Part shown: one piece after another, positions 33,808 through 42,472 of the stretch
How positions within the stretch are numbered: the stretch's first letter is position 1
Layout of the letters: each line of letters opens with the position of its first letter
From: Micromonospora antibiotica
GTDB lineage: Bacteria > Actinomycetota > Actinomycetes > Mycobacteriales > Micromonosporaceae
Length of the DNA stretch: 64,000 bases
Direction of reading: 5' to 3'
NCBI RefSeq assembly: GCF_017599305.1
Contig: NZ_JAGFWR010000009.1
Coordinates: forward strand, 167,221-231,220
The notes under the pieces: generated by a model
The model's input: only the letters and a program-made list of their open reading frames with translations
The model's database searches: none
What the model was told of the DNA's origin: nothing
Program-made: the position numbers and the translations under genes

Positions 33808-35502
33808 GTGGTGCGAAGGCTCGGGATCGGTGCGGTCGGGTTGGTGCTGGTGGTGGTCGGCGGGCTCGGGGGGACCGGGTCGGCGGCGGCCACCGGCCGA
33901 GACGGCGTGGGTGGCGCGGGCAGCGGGGGTGGTGCCGCGACGGGCGGGGTGGGTGACGCCTGCGTGGTCGATCCGGCGGTGCCGAAGCGGCAGTTCCGGG
34001 CGATGTGGATCTCGTCGGTGGTGAACATCGACTGGCCGAGCGCGGCCTCCCGTACCGCCCCGGACCGGATCGCCGCCCAGCAGGCGGAGTACCGGGGCTG
34101 GCTCGACCTGGCGCAGCGACTGCACCACAACGCGGTGGTGGTGCAGGTCCGGCCGACCGCCGACGCGTTCTGGCCGTCGCCGTACGAGCCGTGGTCGGAG
34201 TACCTGACCGGGGTGCGGGGGCAGGACCCGGGCTGGGATCCGCTGGCTTTCCTGGTCGCCGAGGCACACCTGCGGAACCTGGAGTTCCACGCCTGGTTCA
34301 ACCCGTACCGGATCTCCATGCCGGCACCCGGGGGCGCGGGCGCCGACCTGGGACAGCTCGCCCCGGACCATCCGGCCCGGCAGCATCCGGAGTGGACCTT
34401 CGCCTACCCGCCGGCCGGCGTCGCGGGCAGCCGGCTCTACTACGATCCGGGCGTCCCGCAGGTCCGTGAGTTCGTCCAGACCGCGATACTCGACGCGGTC
34501 CGCCGGTACGACATCGACGGCGTGCACTTCGACGACTACTTCTACCCGTACCCGAGCGGCACGTACCCGGTACCGGACGACGCGACGTTCGCCGCGTACC
34601 ACCGGGGGTTCACCGACCGGGCGGCCTGGCGGCGGGACAACATCGACCTGCTGATCCAGGAGATGGGGGTCAGGGTCAAGGCGGTCAAGCCGTGGGTGAA
34701 GTTCGGGGTGAGCCCGTTCGGCATCTGGCGCAACGCCAGCGCCGACCCGGACGGCTCGGACACCACCGGCAGCCAGTCGTACGACATCATCTCGGCCGAC
34801 ACCCGCAGGTGGGTCAAGCAGGAGTGGATCGACTACGTGGTGCCGCAGCTCTACTGGTACATCGGCCAGTATCCGGCCGCCGACTACGCCCGACTGGTGC
34901 CCTGGTGGGCGCAGACGGTACGCGGCACCCGGGTGCAGCTCTACATCGGCCAGGCGGACTACAAGAGCGGCGACCCGGCCTACGGCACGTACTGGATGAA
35001 CCCGCAGGAACTGTCGGACCACCTGACGCTGAACCGGGCCTACCCGGAGGTGCTCGGCAACGTGCACTTCTCGGCGGTGCAGGTGCGGGCCGACCGGCTC
35101 GGCGCGACGAGCAGTTACGCCGCCGCGCACTACTCCCGTCCGGCGCTGGTGCCGACCATGGCGCACCTGCCGGCGAAGCCGCTGCTGCGTCCGGCACTCA
35201 CCCGGGCCGAGCGGACCACCGAGGGGGTACGTCTGCGTTGGCGGCAGCCGGCCGACGGGACGGGCCCGCTCGGCACCGCCACGTCGTACGCGGTCTACCG
35301 CTTCGACGGGCCCGGCCCGGTCGAGGGGTGCGGGCGGGCCGACGCGGCACACCTGGTCGGCACGGTCCGGGCCGCCCCGGGGCAGCCGCAGTCCTGGGTG
35401 GACGGCACCGCTGAGCCGGGCCGGGCGTACACCTACCAGGTGACCGCGCTGGACCGGTCGTGGAACGAGAGTGCCGCCTCCTCGGCGCGGGTGGTGCGCT
35501 GA
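33808..35502 (+). CDS. secreted GH10-like (GHL10) glycosyl hydrolase with FN3-like end
   Basis: The ~564-residue protein has a signal peptide (VVRRLGIGAVGLVLVVVGGL) and then the GHL10/DUF187 barrel: FRAMWISSVVNIDWPS, NAVVVQVRPTADAFWPS, FHAWFNPYRIS, VHFDDYFYPYP, VKFGVSPFGIWRN and VVPQLYWYIGQYPAADYA. A fibronectin-III-like domain (~470-564, GTATSYAVYRFDG, YTYQVTALDRSWNESA) closes it. This family acts on peptidoglycan glycan lacking stem peptides or on related polymers (YddW/DigH type); the substrate here is inferred only. The GTG at 33808 (or 33811) follows GGAGGGAG. Confidence 0.88.
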   Translation: MVRRLGIGAVGLVLVVVGGLGGTGSAAATGRDGVGGAGSGGGAATGGVGDACVVDPAVPKRQFRAMWISSVVNIDWPSAASRTAPDRIAAQQAEYRGWLDLAQRLHHNAVVVQVRPTADAFWPSPYEPWSEYLTGVRGQDPGWDPLAFLVAEAHLRNLEFHAWFNPYRISMPAPGGAGADLGQLAPDHPARQHPEWTFAYPPAGVAGSRLYYDPGVPQVREFVQTAILDAVRRYDIDGVHFDDYFYPYPSGTYPVPDDATFAAYHRGFTDRAAWRRDNIDLLIQEMGVRVKAVKPWVKFGVSPFGIWRNASADPDGSDTTGSQSYDIISADTRRWVKQEWIDYVVPQLYWYIGQYPAADYARLVPWWAQTVRGTRVQLYIGQADYKSGDPAYGTYWMNPQELSDHLTLNRAYPEVLGNVHFSAVQVRADRLGATSSYAAAHYSRPALVPTMAHLPAKPLLRPALTRAERTTEGVRLRWRQPADGTGPLGTATSYAVYRFDGPGPVEGCGRADAAHLVGTVRAAPGQPQSWVDGTAEPGRAYTYQVTALDRSWNESAASSARVVR

Positions 35503-35673
35503 TCGTCCTCGGACGCCCCGGGTGCTCCGGCATCCGGGGCATTCGTCTGTTTCGACGTATGTCACCAATACGTCGCCTCCGCCACGCCCCACCGACGGGA
35601 CATTGATCGAGACTGATCTAACTCTGGTGACCAACCGGTGACACACCGTACCGCCCATCCCGCGGAGGAAAAC

Positions 35674-36216
35674 TTGTCCCGTCGTCTCGCCACCGCCCTC
35701 GCCGCCGGCACGTTCGCCCTGCTCAGCGTGCTCGGCGTCGGCTCACCCGCGTCCGCCGCGGTGAGCACCTCGCAAAAGCTCAGCGTGCTGAGCAGCTGGA
35801 CCCAGACCAGCGCCAGCAGCTACAACGCCTGGAACTCCGGCCGCCTCAACCAGGCCGCCTGGGCGGACTACGGCTTCGACTGGTCCACCGACTACTGCTC
35901 GTCGAGCCCGGACAACCCGCTCGGCTTCACCTTCAACCTCTCCTGCTACCGGCACGACTTCGGCTACCGCAACCACAAGGCGATGGGGATCTTCTCCGCC
36001 AACAAGGCCCGCCTGGACAGCGCCTTCTACGAGGACCTCAAGCGGGTCTGCGCCACCTACAACTCCGTCGTCCGCCCGGCCTGCACCAGCCTCGCCTGGA
36101 CGTACTACCAGGCGGTCAGCATCTTCGGTTCAGTCGCCGCCGTCTCGCAGGCCGACCTCGACCGGGCCGCCCGGATGAAGGCCGACGCCGAGCGGGCCGC
36201 CGCCCGACGCGGCTGA
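35674..36216 (+). CDS. secreted prokaryotic phospholipase A2
   Basis: This 180-residue protein has a signal peptide ending near SPASAAVS. The mature enzyme shows the bacterial/fungal PLA2 (XIV) signature: FDWSTDYCSSSPDNPLGF, then the catalytic pair in CYRHDFGYRNHK and DSAFYEDLKRVCATY. It hydrolyses the sn-2 acyl bond with Ca2+. Cysteines at both ends of the active helices fit two disulphides. The TTG start at 35674 has GGAGGA five bases upstream; the annotated family and signal begin there. Confidence 0.92.
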   Translation: MSRRLATALAAGTFALLSVLGVGSPASAAVSTSQKLSVLSSWTQTSASSYNAWNSGRLNQAAWADYGFDWSTDYCSSSPDNPLGFTFNLSCYRHDFGYRNHKAMGIFSANKARLDSAFYEDLKRVCATYNSVVRPACTSLAWTYYQAVSIFGSVAAVSQADLDRAARMKADAERAAARRG

Positions 36217-36229
36217 CCCACCGGCAGCC

Positions 36230-36266
36230 GGGCGTCCGGCGGCGCGGGCAGCGCCGCCGGACGCCC
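36230..36266. terminator. perfect 15-bp hairpin after phospholipase gene
   Basis: GGGCGTCCGGCGGCG (36230-36244) and its exact complement (36252-36266) enclose a seven-base loop, 13 bases past the phospholipase stop. The next gene runs convergently, so it may terminate both. Confidence 0.75.
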
Positions 36267-36408
36267 ACGCCCACCGGCCGGTCTGCGCGCCGCGCTCGTG
36301 TCCGCCGAACGCCTGGACCCGCAGGCCGCACCGGGTCCCCCGCAGCCCCGTACCCGCCGGGCGGGCTCGTCGTGGATCGCCGCCGCGCCCGTCGGACGGC
36401 GCGACGGG

Positions 36409-39285
36409 TCAGGCCCACTCCTCCCGACGTTCCGCATCGCGGCGGGCCAGCGGTCGAGGGGTGACCGCGCCGGCCGGTCGGGGGGTGGCCGTGCCGGTCG
36501 GTCGCGGCGTCACCACACCCGTCGCCCGGAACCGGACCGAGTCCGCCGCCAGGTCCGGGTGCTCCACGGCGAACGCCAACGCCGCCGCCTCCTCCAGACC
36601 CAACTCGCCGCCCTCGCCGTAGGCCGCGTCGAAGGCCGCGTCGCCGAGGGTGCGCCGCAGCTCGACCTGCCGCTCCTGCCAGTACGTGGCGAAGATGCCC
36701 GGAGTGCCCCGCAACCGGGCCCGGGTGGCCTGGGCCGCGCCGAACAACCGGGCCGCCGTCACCGGCTCCCCGCCCAGCGCACACCGCACCGCCACCGCGT
36801 TCACCGTGTCGCAGGCCCGCCCGTGGTAGCCGTGCCCCATCCGGGCCCGCAGCGCCACCAACAGATGGTCGTGCGCGGCCACCAGGTCGTGCCGGGCCAA
36901 CGCCACCATGCCCAGCAGCATGTCCACCGACCGGTAGCCCCGCTCCACCGGCCGGGCCGCCTCCGCCGGGCGGGCCGCCCCGAGCAGCTCCGCCGCCTCC
37001 GCCAACGCACCCCGCCGCCACAGCAGCTCCGCCAGGTTGTAGACGGCCAGCAGGGCGTCCCCGCTGACCTCCAACTCGCCCGCCCAGTCGATGACCTCCC
37101 GGCAGACCCGCTCCGCCTCGGCGAACTGCCCCATGTCGACCAGCGGCGCGGCCCGCCCGGCGAGCACCCGGGCCAGCAGCCCCGCGTCACCGGCCTGCCG
37201 GGCCGCCGCCTCCGCCCGCTGCGAGAACCGCAGCTCCTCGGCGAACTCGCCGTCCGCACCGGCGTGCAGCGAGTGCAGGTGGTACGCCGCCGCCAGCTCC
37301 GCCTCGGGGATCGCCTCCCCGGTCTCGGCGATCCGCCCGTACAGCCGGAACAGCCACAGCCGGGCCTCCCGGGACAGCCCCCGCTCCCGCCACCACTGGT
37401 CCAGCCCACCGGCCAGCAGCAGCCCGGCCCGCGCACTGCCCCCGGTGGCCGACCAACGCAACGCCGCCCGCAACTCACGGGCCAGCGGGTCCACCGCGTA
37501 CAGCGACAGGGTGACCGGGCGGCCGTCCGCCCCGAGGTGGGCCCGGTGCAGCGCGTGCTGGGCCCAGGCCACGTGCCGGTCCCGGGCGGCCTGCTCCTCG
37601 CCGGTCTCGACCAGCCGACGCGCCGCGTACGCCCGGATCGGGTCGAGCATCCGGTAGGTGCTGCCGGAGGCGTGCGGCTCGGCCAGCACCATCGACTTGT
37701 CCACCAGCACCGACAGCGGATCGAGCGGGTCGTCGGCGAGCAGCCACTCCACCGTGGCCAGGTCCACCGGCCCGGCGAAGACCGCCAACCAGCGCAGCAA
37801 CCGGGCGGACCGGGGCCCCAACGTCCGGTACGACCAGGTGACCGTCGCCTGCATGGTGAGGTGCCGCTCGGTGGCGGAACGCTGCACCGCCCGGTGCGCA
37901 GGGCTCGGCGGCGTCTGCCCGGAGGCTGCTGCGACCAGGTCCACGGTGTCCTGCTGGTTGCCCGCCCAACCCCGCTCGGCGGGTGCTTCCGGGGCGTCCC
38001 GCCCGGCGTCGAGGGTGCCCAGCATGTCGTCCAGCCGGGCGGCCAACTGACCGGCGGAGAGCACCCGCAGCCGGGCCGCGGCCAACTCGATCGCCAACGG
38101 CAGCCCGTCCAGCCGCTGCACCACCCGGCGCAGGTCGGCGGCCTCCGTCCACTCCGGCGGGCGACCGCCCCGGGCCGCCGCCGTCCGGTCCAGCAGCAAC
38201 GCCACCGCGTCGCTCTCGGTACGCCCCGGCTGCGGGTCGACCGCCAGCGGCGGAATCCGCCACACCACCTCACCGAGCAGGCCGAACGCCTCCCGACTGG
38301 TGGCCAGCACCCGCAGTCCGCTGCCACCGGCGAGCAGCCGGGAGATCACCTCGGCGCAGGCCGCCGGCTGGGCGTCGCAGGTGTCGAGGACCACCAGCAT
38401 CCGCCGGACGGCCGCGTACTCGACCAGGGTGTCCAGGATCGGGCGGCCCGGTTCCGGACGGGCCCCGAGCACGGCGGCGATCGCGAACGCCACCAGACCC
38501 GGGTCGGTGACCGTGGCGATGTCGACGAACCACACCCCGTCCGGGTACGCCTCCACCTGGCCGGACGCCACCTCGACGGCGAGCCGGGTCTTGCCGGCGC
38601 CACCCGCACCGACCACGGTGACCAGCCGGTGCCGACGGATCAGCAGATCCAGCTCGACCCGTTCGGTCTCCCGGCCGACGAACGAGGTGACCTGGGTGGG
38701 CAGGTTGTGCGCCAACGCCTCGGCGGTACGCGGGCGGGGGAACTGCCGCCCGAGCCCCGGCGCGACGAGTTGGAACAGCCGTTCCCGGTCGTCGAAGCCC
38801 CGGAGCCGGTGCAGGCCCAGGTCGATCAGGGTGGCCCCGGCGGGCAGCGGTTCGGCCAGCCGTGCGGTCGACGCCGAGCAGAGCACCTGCCCACCGTGCG
38901 CGGCGGCGGCCACCCGGGCGGCCCGGTGCACCTCGGGGCTGGCGTACTCGCCGTCGCGGGGCTCCGCGTAGCCGGTGTGCAGTCCCATCCGCACCTTCGG
39001 GGCTGCCTCTGGGTTGGGCCACTCGTGGGTGGACAACGCCCGCTGCGCGGTCAGGCAGGCGGTCAGCGCCGCCGACGCGTCCGGGAAGGCCAGGAAGAAG
39101 GAGTCCCCCTCGGTCAGCAGCTCCGCGCCGTCGGTCTCGGCCAGCGTGTCACGCAGCAGGCGACGATGCTCCCAGAGCACCGGGCGATAGTCCGACCCGA
39201 GCAGTTGGGCCAGCCGGGTGGAACCCTCGATGTCGGTGAACACGAAGGTCACCCAACCGCTCGGGAGGTGGATCCGTGGCGACAT
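36409..39285 (-). CDS. class III cyclase-domain / NB-ARC ATPase regulator
   Basis: The ~958-residue protein starts with a class III nucleotidyl cyclase homology domain (FVFTDIEGSTRLAQLLG, EGDSFFLAF, RMGLHTGYAEPRDGEY, EVHRAARVAAAAHGGQVL). A STAND/NB-ARC ATPase module follows (TSFVGRETER, VVGAGGAGKTRLAVEVA, VVLDTCDAQ, LPLAIELAAARL), then a long alpha-helical TPR-like region (~430-900) and an Arg/Thr-rich tail. No HTH is visible. The cyclase domain keeps the first metal Asp (TDIEGS), while the second metal-binding segment reads EGDSF, as in many active members. The ATG at 39285 has GGAGGT seven bases upstream. Confidence 0.85.
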   Translation of the reverse strand: MSPRIHLPSGWVTFVFTDIEGSTRLAQLLGSDYRPVLWEHRRLLRDTLAETDGAELLTEGDSFFLAFPDASAALTACLTAQRALSTHEWPNPEAAPKVRMGLHTGYAEPRDGEYASPEVHRAARVAAAAHGGQVLCSASTARLAEPLPAGATLIDLGLHRLRGFDDRERLFQLVAPGLGRQFPRPRTAEALAHNLPTQVTSFVGRETERVELDLLIRRHRLVTVVGAGGAGKTRLAVEVASGQVEAYPDGVWFVDIATVTDPGLVAFAIAAVLGARPEPGRPILDTLVEYAAVRRMLVVLDTCDAQPAACAEVISRLLAGGSGLRVLATSREAFGLLGEVVWRIPPLAVDPQPGRTESDAVALLLDRTAAARGGRPPEWTEAADLRRVVQRLDGLPLAIELAAARLRVLSAGQLAARLDDMLGTLDAGRDAPEAPAERGWAGNQQDTVDLVAAASGQTPPSPAHRAVQRSATERHLTMQATVTWSYRTLGPRSARLLRWLAVFAGPVDLATVEWLLADDPLDPLSVLVDKSMVLAEPHASGSTYRMLDPIRAYAARRLVETGEEQAARDRHVAWAQHALHRAHLGADGRPVTLSLYAVDPLARELRAALRWSATGGSARAGLLLAGGLDQWWRERGLSREARLWLFRLYGRIAETGEAIPEAELAAAYHLHSLHAGADGEFAEELRFSQRAEAAARQAGDAGLLARVLAGRAAPLVDMGQFAEAERVCREVIDWAGELEVSGDALLAVYNLAELLWRRGALAEAAELLGAARPAEAARPVERGYRSVDMLLGMVALARHDLVAAHDHLLVALRARMGHGYHGRACDTVNAVAVRCALGGEPVTAARLFGAAQATRARLRGTPGIFATYWQERQVELRRTLGDAAFDAAYGEGGELGLEEAAALAFAVEHPDLAADSVRFRATGVVTPRPTGTATPRPAGAVTPRPLARRDAERREEWA

Positions 39286-39471
39286 TCGTGGCACCTCCGC
39301 CCTGACGTCGGGGTTCATGCTGCCCTATGGTCAACCGGTCACGCATCGTGAGAACGGTTGGGCGATATCGGACCCAAGGGGTCACTGATCCTGGCGCACC
39401 GACGCGCCACACCGTTACATCGGGTCGTTTCCGACCCGGTCACCAGCCGGTCCGGTCGCCGGACGATCCGG

Positions 39472-39699
39472 TCAGCAGCCGCAGCCGCCCCCGCAACAAC
39501 CGCCACCGGAGGCGGGACCCGCAGGGGCGCCACCGGCGCCGGAGCCGCCACCACGGCCGGTGACCGCCACGGTGGACAGGAGCTTGACCGTGTCGGCATG
39601 CCCCTGGGGGCAGTCGGCCGGCGCACCGGCCTCGGCCATCGGCCGGTTGACCTCGAAGGTGTCGCCGCAGGCGCGGCAGCGGAACTCGTACCGGGGCAT
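39472..39699 (-). CDS. FmdB-family zinc-ribbon protein
   Basis: This 75-residue protein begins MPRYEFRCRACGDTFEVNRP, with the CxxC of the FmdB/CxxC_CxxC_SSSS zinc ribbon, and its partner Cys in PADCPQGH. The second knuckle is altered (CPQGH in place of CPxC). The tail is Gly/Cys-rich (GGGCCGGGCGC) and could bind further metal. The start is ATG with a G-rich site upstream. Its cellular role is unknown. Confidence 0.85.
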   Translation of the reverse strand: MPRYEFRCRACGDTFEVNRPMAEAGAPADCPQGHADTVKLLSTVAVTGRGGGSGAGGAPAGPASGGGCCGGGCGC

Positions 39700-39737
39700 G
39701 CCCCCACCCTACGGCCGGACCTGACTCCCTGGCCGAC

Positions 39738-41243
39738 ATGGGTGATACTCAAACAGTGGTGAGCGGCGAAGATTCGACGGTACGGCCCCTGCGGGCGGCG
39801 ACCCCACCCGAGGACGTACCCCCCGCTCCACGGCGCGGCTGGATCCCCCGGCCCCGCCGACCCCACCGGGCCCCCTCGTCCACGCCGGCCCCTACCGCCC
39901 CCGTCTCCCCGACGGCCGACGCCACCGCTCAACCCCGGACCCCCGAGGTCCGGCCGGAGCCGACGACGCCCGAATCGCAGCCGACGACGCCCGGTTCGGA
40001 GCCGACGACGCCTGAATCGCAGCCGACGATGCCCGGGTCGGAGTCGGCCCCGACGGCCGGCACCGACGGCACACCCGAACCGGCCACGAAGACCGATCCC
40101 GAACCGACCGCAAAGACCGACGCCGAAGACGCCGAACCGGCCACGAAGACCGATGCCGAACCAGCTGTAAAGACCGACGCCGAGCCGGCTGCGAAGACCG
40201 GTCCCGGTGACGAGGGCGGGTCGGCCGCGAAGGGCGACGGGGACGACGAGGCCACGCCGGGTGCGCAGCCGCCGGCGGGTGGCGGTGCGGTGGCGGGTCG
40301 GCGGCGGCGGATCCCGTTCGCGCACGCCGTCCGCCTGCCGCCACCACGGCAGGCGGTGGGGGCCGCGACCCGGGCCACCCGGGCCTGGTCCCGTCGTCCC
40401 AGCGGCCGGCTGACATTGCCCGCCCTGTTCCTGTTCGCGCTGGTCGCGGCGACCGCCGCCGTCGGCGCGGTGGTGGTGCCGGGCGCGGTCCGGGCCCCCC
40501 GACCGGTGGCGGTGGACGACCCCGCCACCACCGGCTCCGGGTTGCCGTCGGTCGCCACGACCACCGGGATCCCGGTGCTCCCGGGCGGAGGCGTCCCCTC
40601 CCTGCCGCCGACCGGCTTCCCACCGGGCGGGGTCGCGCCGACCGGACCGGTCGCCCCCACCGCCGCCGGCCGGCCCGCCGACGCGCTGGGTGACTGGGCC
40701 CGGGTCACCGGCACCAAGGTGGGCGTCTCCCCGATCGCCATGCAGGCGTACGGCTACGCCGAGCTGGTGCTCGCGCGGACGAACCCGAGCTGCCGGCTGA
40801 GCTGGACCACACTCGCCGCGATCGGCTACGTGGAGTCCCGGCACGGGCAGGCCAACGGCGCGACGCTCGGACCGGACGGCCGGGCCGTACCGGAGATCAT
40901 CGGTGATCCGCTCGACGGCAAGGGCGGGCGGTCCCTGATCCGGGACACCGACGGCGGGCTGTTCGACCGGGACACCGTCTACGACCGGGCGATCGGACCG
41001 ATGCAGTTCATCCCCACCACCTGGGAGCAGGTCGGGGCGGACGCCGACAACGACGGCCGCAAGGACCCGCACGACCTGGACGACACCGCGCTCGCCGCCG
41101 GCAACTACCTGTGCCAGGGCGGCCGGAACATGACCATCCCCGGCGACTGGTGGGGGGCCATCCTCTCCTACAACGACGTCCGCCGGTACGCACAGGACGT
41201 CTTCGACAAAGCCCACGAGTACGGGCGCGCAAGCCGTACGTGA
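39738..41243 (+). CDS. membrane-anchored lytic transglycosylase with long repetitive N-terminus
   Basis: The 501-residue protein has a ~200-residue cytoplasmic low-complexity part made of repeats (EPTTPESQPTTPGS; EPAxKTDAE), then one membrane helix (LPALFLFALVAATAAVGAVVV, ~229-250) and a Pro/Gly-rich spacer. A ~165-residue SLT/MltB-like domain ends the protein: catalytic Glu in AAIGYVESRHG, AIGPMQFIPTTWEQVGADAD, NNY-like LAAGNYLC and ILSYND. It should cleave peptidoglycan glycan strands at the outer membrane face. The ATG at 39738 is used; a GTG at 39756 is also possible. Confidence 0.9.
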   Translation: MGDTQTVVSGEDSTVRPLRAATPPEDVPPAPRRGWIPRPRRPHRAPSSTPAPTAPVSPTADATAQPRTPEVRPEPTTPESQPTTPGSEPTTPESQPTMPGSESAPTAGTDGTPEPATKTDPEPTAKTDAEDAEPATKTDAEPAVKTDAEPAAKTGPGDEGGSAAKGDGDDEATPGAQPPAGGGAVAGRRRRIPFAHAVRLPPPRQAVGAATRATRAWSRRPSGRLTLPALFLFALVAATAAVGAVVVPGAVRAPRPVAVDDPATTGSGLPSVATTTGIPVLPGGGVPSLPPTGFPPGGVAPTGPVAPTAAGRPADALGDWARVTGTKVGVSPIAMQAYGYAELVLARTNPSCRLSWTTLAAIGYVESRHGQANGATLGPDGRAVPEIIGDPLDGKGGRSLIRDTDGGLFDRDTVYDRAIGPMQFIPTTWEQVGADADNDGRKDPHDLDDTALAAGNYLCQGGRNMTIPGDWWGAILSYNDVRRYAQDVFDKAHEYGRASRT

Positions 41244-41312
41244 GGTGATCGTTCGCATACATTGGCGGACCGGACACTTCCCCCGAAGAGCCGTTGACGG
41301 CAAGCTAGACGC

Positions 41313-42332
41313 GTGATGGTGCGCGAGTGGGATCCCCGAACCGCGTCGTCCGCCGAGATCGGCTCCGTACTGGACACGCTGAACGCGGTCCTCGCCGCCG
41401 ATCTCCCGCAGGACCCGCCCTGGCGGGAGGATTCCCTGCGGGAGTACCTCTCCGAGGTGATGCCCGGCGAACGACGCATCTCCTGGGTGGCGGAGGACGA
41501 TCCGCCGGCCGGGGGCGGCCACGGCACCATCCTCGGGCACGTGCACGTGCTGCTGCTCGGGGACATCGGCGTGCTGGAGGTCCTGGTGCACCCGGCGGTG
41601 CGCCGCAGCGGGCTCGGCCGGGAGTTGGTGCGCACCGCCGCCCGACGGGTCTACCAGGAGGGCTTCCAGTCGATCGGGGTCGAGGTCGTCGGGGACACCC
41701 CCGCGATCGGCTTCTACTCGTCGCTGGGCTTCACCCGCGAGTACGTCGAGACCCGCAGCGTGCTCGACCTGGGCACGGTCGACTGGACGGCGCTCACCGA
41801 GATGGCGGCCGGCGTCGACCCGGGTTACCACCTGGAGTTCTACCCGGGTGGGCCGTCCGACGACCTGATCGAGGCGTACGCGCGGGCCAAGGCCGAGGTG
41901 CGCGACGTCGACGACGGCGAACTGCGCCCCAGCTCGTACGATCCGCAGCGGCTGCGGGACAGCCTCGACACGCTGCACCGCCGGGGCATGAAGCCGTACA
42001 TCGTGCTGGCCCTCCAGGAGCGCACCGGCACGGTGGCCGGCCTGACCGAGGTGGTGGTGCCGGTCCAGCACCCCACCCGCGCCGACCAGTACGACACCAT
42101 CGTGGTGCGGGACCACCAGGGCTACGGCATCGACCGGGCGATCAAGGCGCGGATGCTGCTGGAGCTGCGGTCCGCCGAGCCGGAGCTGACCGAGGTGCAG
42201 ACCTGGAACGCCCAGGCCAACGAGGCGATGCTGAAGGTCAACGCCGAGCTGGGCTACCAGGCCGACCGGGACTGGTGCGAATACAGCGTGGACGTCGCCG
42301 AACTGGTGCACCGGCTCGACGCCCAACGCTGA
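41313..42332 (+). CDS. tandem GNAT acetyltransferase
   Basis: This 339-residue protein has two GNAT folds. The N-terminal one (~1-155) has LEVLVHPAVRRSGLGRELVRTAA (acetyl-CoA loop) and GFYSSLGFTREYVETRS. The C-terminal one (~165-339) has AGLTEVVVPVQHPTRADQYDTIVVRDHQGYGIDRAIKARML and NAQANEAMLKVNAELGYQ. The double arrangement resembles mycothiol-synthase-like and other actinobacterial bi-domain enzymes. The substrate cannot be stated. The ATG at 41313 was used; no clear ribosome site is seen. Confidence 0.85.
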   Translation: MMVREWDPRTASSAEIGSVLDTLNAVLAADLPQDPPWREDSLREYLSEVMPGERRISWVAEDDPPAGGGHGTILGHVHVLLLGDIGVLEVLVHPAVRRSGLGRELVRTAARRVYQEGFQSIGVEVVGDTPAIGFYSSLGFTREYVETRSVLDLGTVDWTALTEMAAGVDPGYHLEFYPGGPSDDLIEAYARAKAEVRDVDDGELRPSSYDPQRLRDSLDTLHRRGMKPYIVLALQERTGTVAGLTEVVVPVQHPTRADQYDTIVVRDHQGYGIDRAIKARMLLELRSAEPELTEVQTWNAQANEAMLKVNAELGYQADRDWCEYSVDVAELVHRLDAQR

Positions 42333-42472
42333 GCAGGGCGGCCGGCGGCGTCCGATCGGGGGCGTCGGGCGGCACTGTCGCGAATTCACCACATCGCCCC
42401 CGGGGGGATGGACGGCGGACAGCGACGCACCTTAACGTGCGTTGGTTCCCGTCCACCCATCGTGGAGGCCCC

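Noticed and set aside
36298..39351. 1,017-codon antisense ORF across the cyclase/ATPase gene
   Set aside because: Same GC effect; the opposite strand holds clear cyclase and NB-ARC motifs.
41327..42472. Open frame continuous with the secreted nuclease for another 380 codons upstream
   Set aside because: It lies on top of the acetyltransferase gene in another frame, is Arg/Gly/Pro-rich, and the nuclease signal peptide starts at an ATG with GGAGG at 42473.
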